Assembly: GCA_948099385.1 (NCBI GenBank)
Contig: CANUEZ040000028.1
Location: 3,782,001-3,846,000 of the forward strand
Length of the DNA stretch: 64,000 nt
Direction: 5' to 3'
DNA from: Fasciola hepatica
Lineage: Eukaryota; Platyhelminthes; Trematoda; Plagiorchiida; Fasciolidae
Part shown: positions 63,085-64,000 of the stretch, piece after piece
Layout: every line of letters starts with the position of its first letter
How positions within the stretch are numbered: position 1 is the first letter of the stretch
Made by a program: the position numbers and the translations under genes
Notes under the pieces: generated by a model
Seen by the model: only the letters and a program-made list of their open reading frames with translations
Told to the model about the DNA's origin: nothing
Databases searched by the model: none

Positions 63085-64000
63085 TTCAGAATAGATGTAT
63101 ACTGTGTCTACGAAACACACCCCACTTCTGTGGTCATTCATCTCACCCCAGATAAAACCCCAGTCTCTCGTCTCACCCTTCGTGTTTTGGATGATCCGGT
63201 TTCTAGTGGTCGTGGTCAGGCTGGCTTTGCGATTGCTTTGAGCCTAAGAGTTTAGCGTGCGACGCTAGACTGGACTCCAGTCAGCAGTCGTTTGCATGCT
63301 TCTTGGTTGGGCTGTTCTGTGCATGTCAACAACAACAAACTGAAGTGTCAATGCTTGTTCGTCATGTGTGTATGCGCCCACTAACTGCAGCTTCTTTGGG
63401 ACCAAGTACAAATTGTACCAGGATGGTTCTCAGCTGCTTTGAAGCGTACTTTAAACAGACGTTGTGGTCATTTTTGGGGATTTCAGCACCCATTCCGACC
63501 GTTTGGGGAATTCTAAACAGCACATTGGAGGCCCGTTTGGTAGCCCGGCCGACAGCAACAACAACGGTGATGGTCTGATTCAGCTGTGCTCCGACCACAA
63601 ATTGTTTCTGGCGAGAACGAATTCCTACCATAAGAGGCGTCATGGACTGGCATGGCATCCTCCTGCTTCTTCACAAAGTTGGACCCAGACTGACCATATT
63701 GTGAATGGTCACAGCTGGCGTAGATGAACTGATGATTATCCTTCAGTTCAGTCTACCTTTGTGGACTCAGATCAAGCCTTGGTGCGTCCTCGCATCAATT
63801 TACGTCTCGTTTGTGGCGGGGCCAACGCCGATGCCACCTGTCCTGTGCAGTTGCTTCCAAATTATAACCGACGATCTGCCTTTCAGCGGAGCTTTCCTCA
63901 CGGTAATCGATGCAGCCAGATATCCAGGACCCAAGTAAACTTTGGCAACAGGTCAAAGAAGCCACACAGGTCTCCGGTTCAAGTAGATCTCTTAAAAGAT
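63085..64000 (+). pseudogene. Non-LTR retrotransposon endonuclease domain, decayed, cut by window end
   Basis: The + strand encodes ordered pieces of an APE-type endonuclease in several frames: RIDVYCVYETHPTSVVIHLT, LRVLDDPVSSGRGQAGFAIA, LDWTPVSSRLHASWLG, then the GDFS-type active-site segment VVIFGDFSTHSDRLGNSKQH. Next are LIQLCSDHKLFLARTNSYHK, WTQTDHIVNGHSWRR (normally WTQIDHI) and STFVDSDQALVRPRINLRL, which carries the SDH-like box as SDQ. Stops such as the one after ALSLRV, frame changes and the H-to-Q change at the SDH box show that it is inactive. The reverse transcriptase would lie beyond 64000. Clade (RTE-like or CR1-like) cannot be fixed from this half. Confidence 0.75.

Overview
The window is eukaryotic, intron-rich, AT-rich animal DNA. 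Its contents fit a parasitic flatworm, most likely a digenean fluke: a cadherin gene with multi-kilobase introns, tRNA-like SINEs, remnants of APE-type non-LTR retrotransposons, and a Penelope-like element with a GIY-YIG domain. No sequence names the species, so this is inference. No operon, CRISPR array, rRNA or free tRNA gene was seen.

The main gene is a protocadherin on the + strand, from an ATG at 4119 to a TGA ending at 39517. I placed six coding exons by reading the frame across consensus splice sites: 4119-5774, 25157-25639, 26658-27446, 34643-35006, 37201-37295 and 38741-39517. Joined, they give 1387 residues: signal peptide, about seven cadherin repeats, one transmembrane helix near residues 1065-1089, and a cytoplasmic tail of about 300 residues ending in a class I PDZ ligand. 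The first intron is 19.4 kb. It holds a tRNA-derived SINE family, including a head-to-head pair that forms a long hairpin, and at 18.4-21.1 kb four related small coding-like segments on both strands that resemble parts of cystatin domains.

The right part (39.5-64 kb) is mostly intergenic and rich in mobile DNA. An 85-codon open exon with good splice signals lies on the - strand at 43.3-43.5 kb and suggests an unrecognised cell-surface gene. A nearly intact Penelope-like element lies at 49855-51960 (-), with one in-frame TGA near its presumed N-terminus. A decayed CR1/jockey-like LINE reverse transcriptase lies at 56.0-57.2 kb (+). The endonuclease half of another non-LTR element runs off the right end (63.1-64 kb, +). 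Two copies of a second tRNA-like SINE family lie at 48.7 and 54.7 kb, and long (AT)n runs lie at 32.9 and 54.3 kb.

The left 4 kb holds no confidently recognised gene. It ends in the protocadherin 5' leader, which has a likely splice or trans-splice acceptor at 4034/4035 and two short upstream ORFs.
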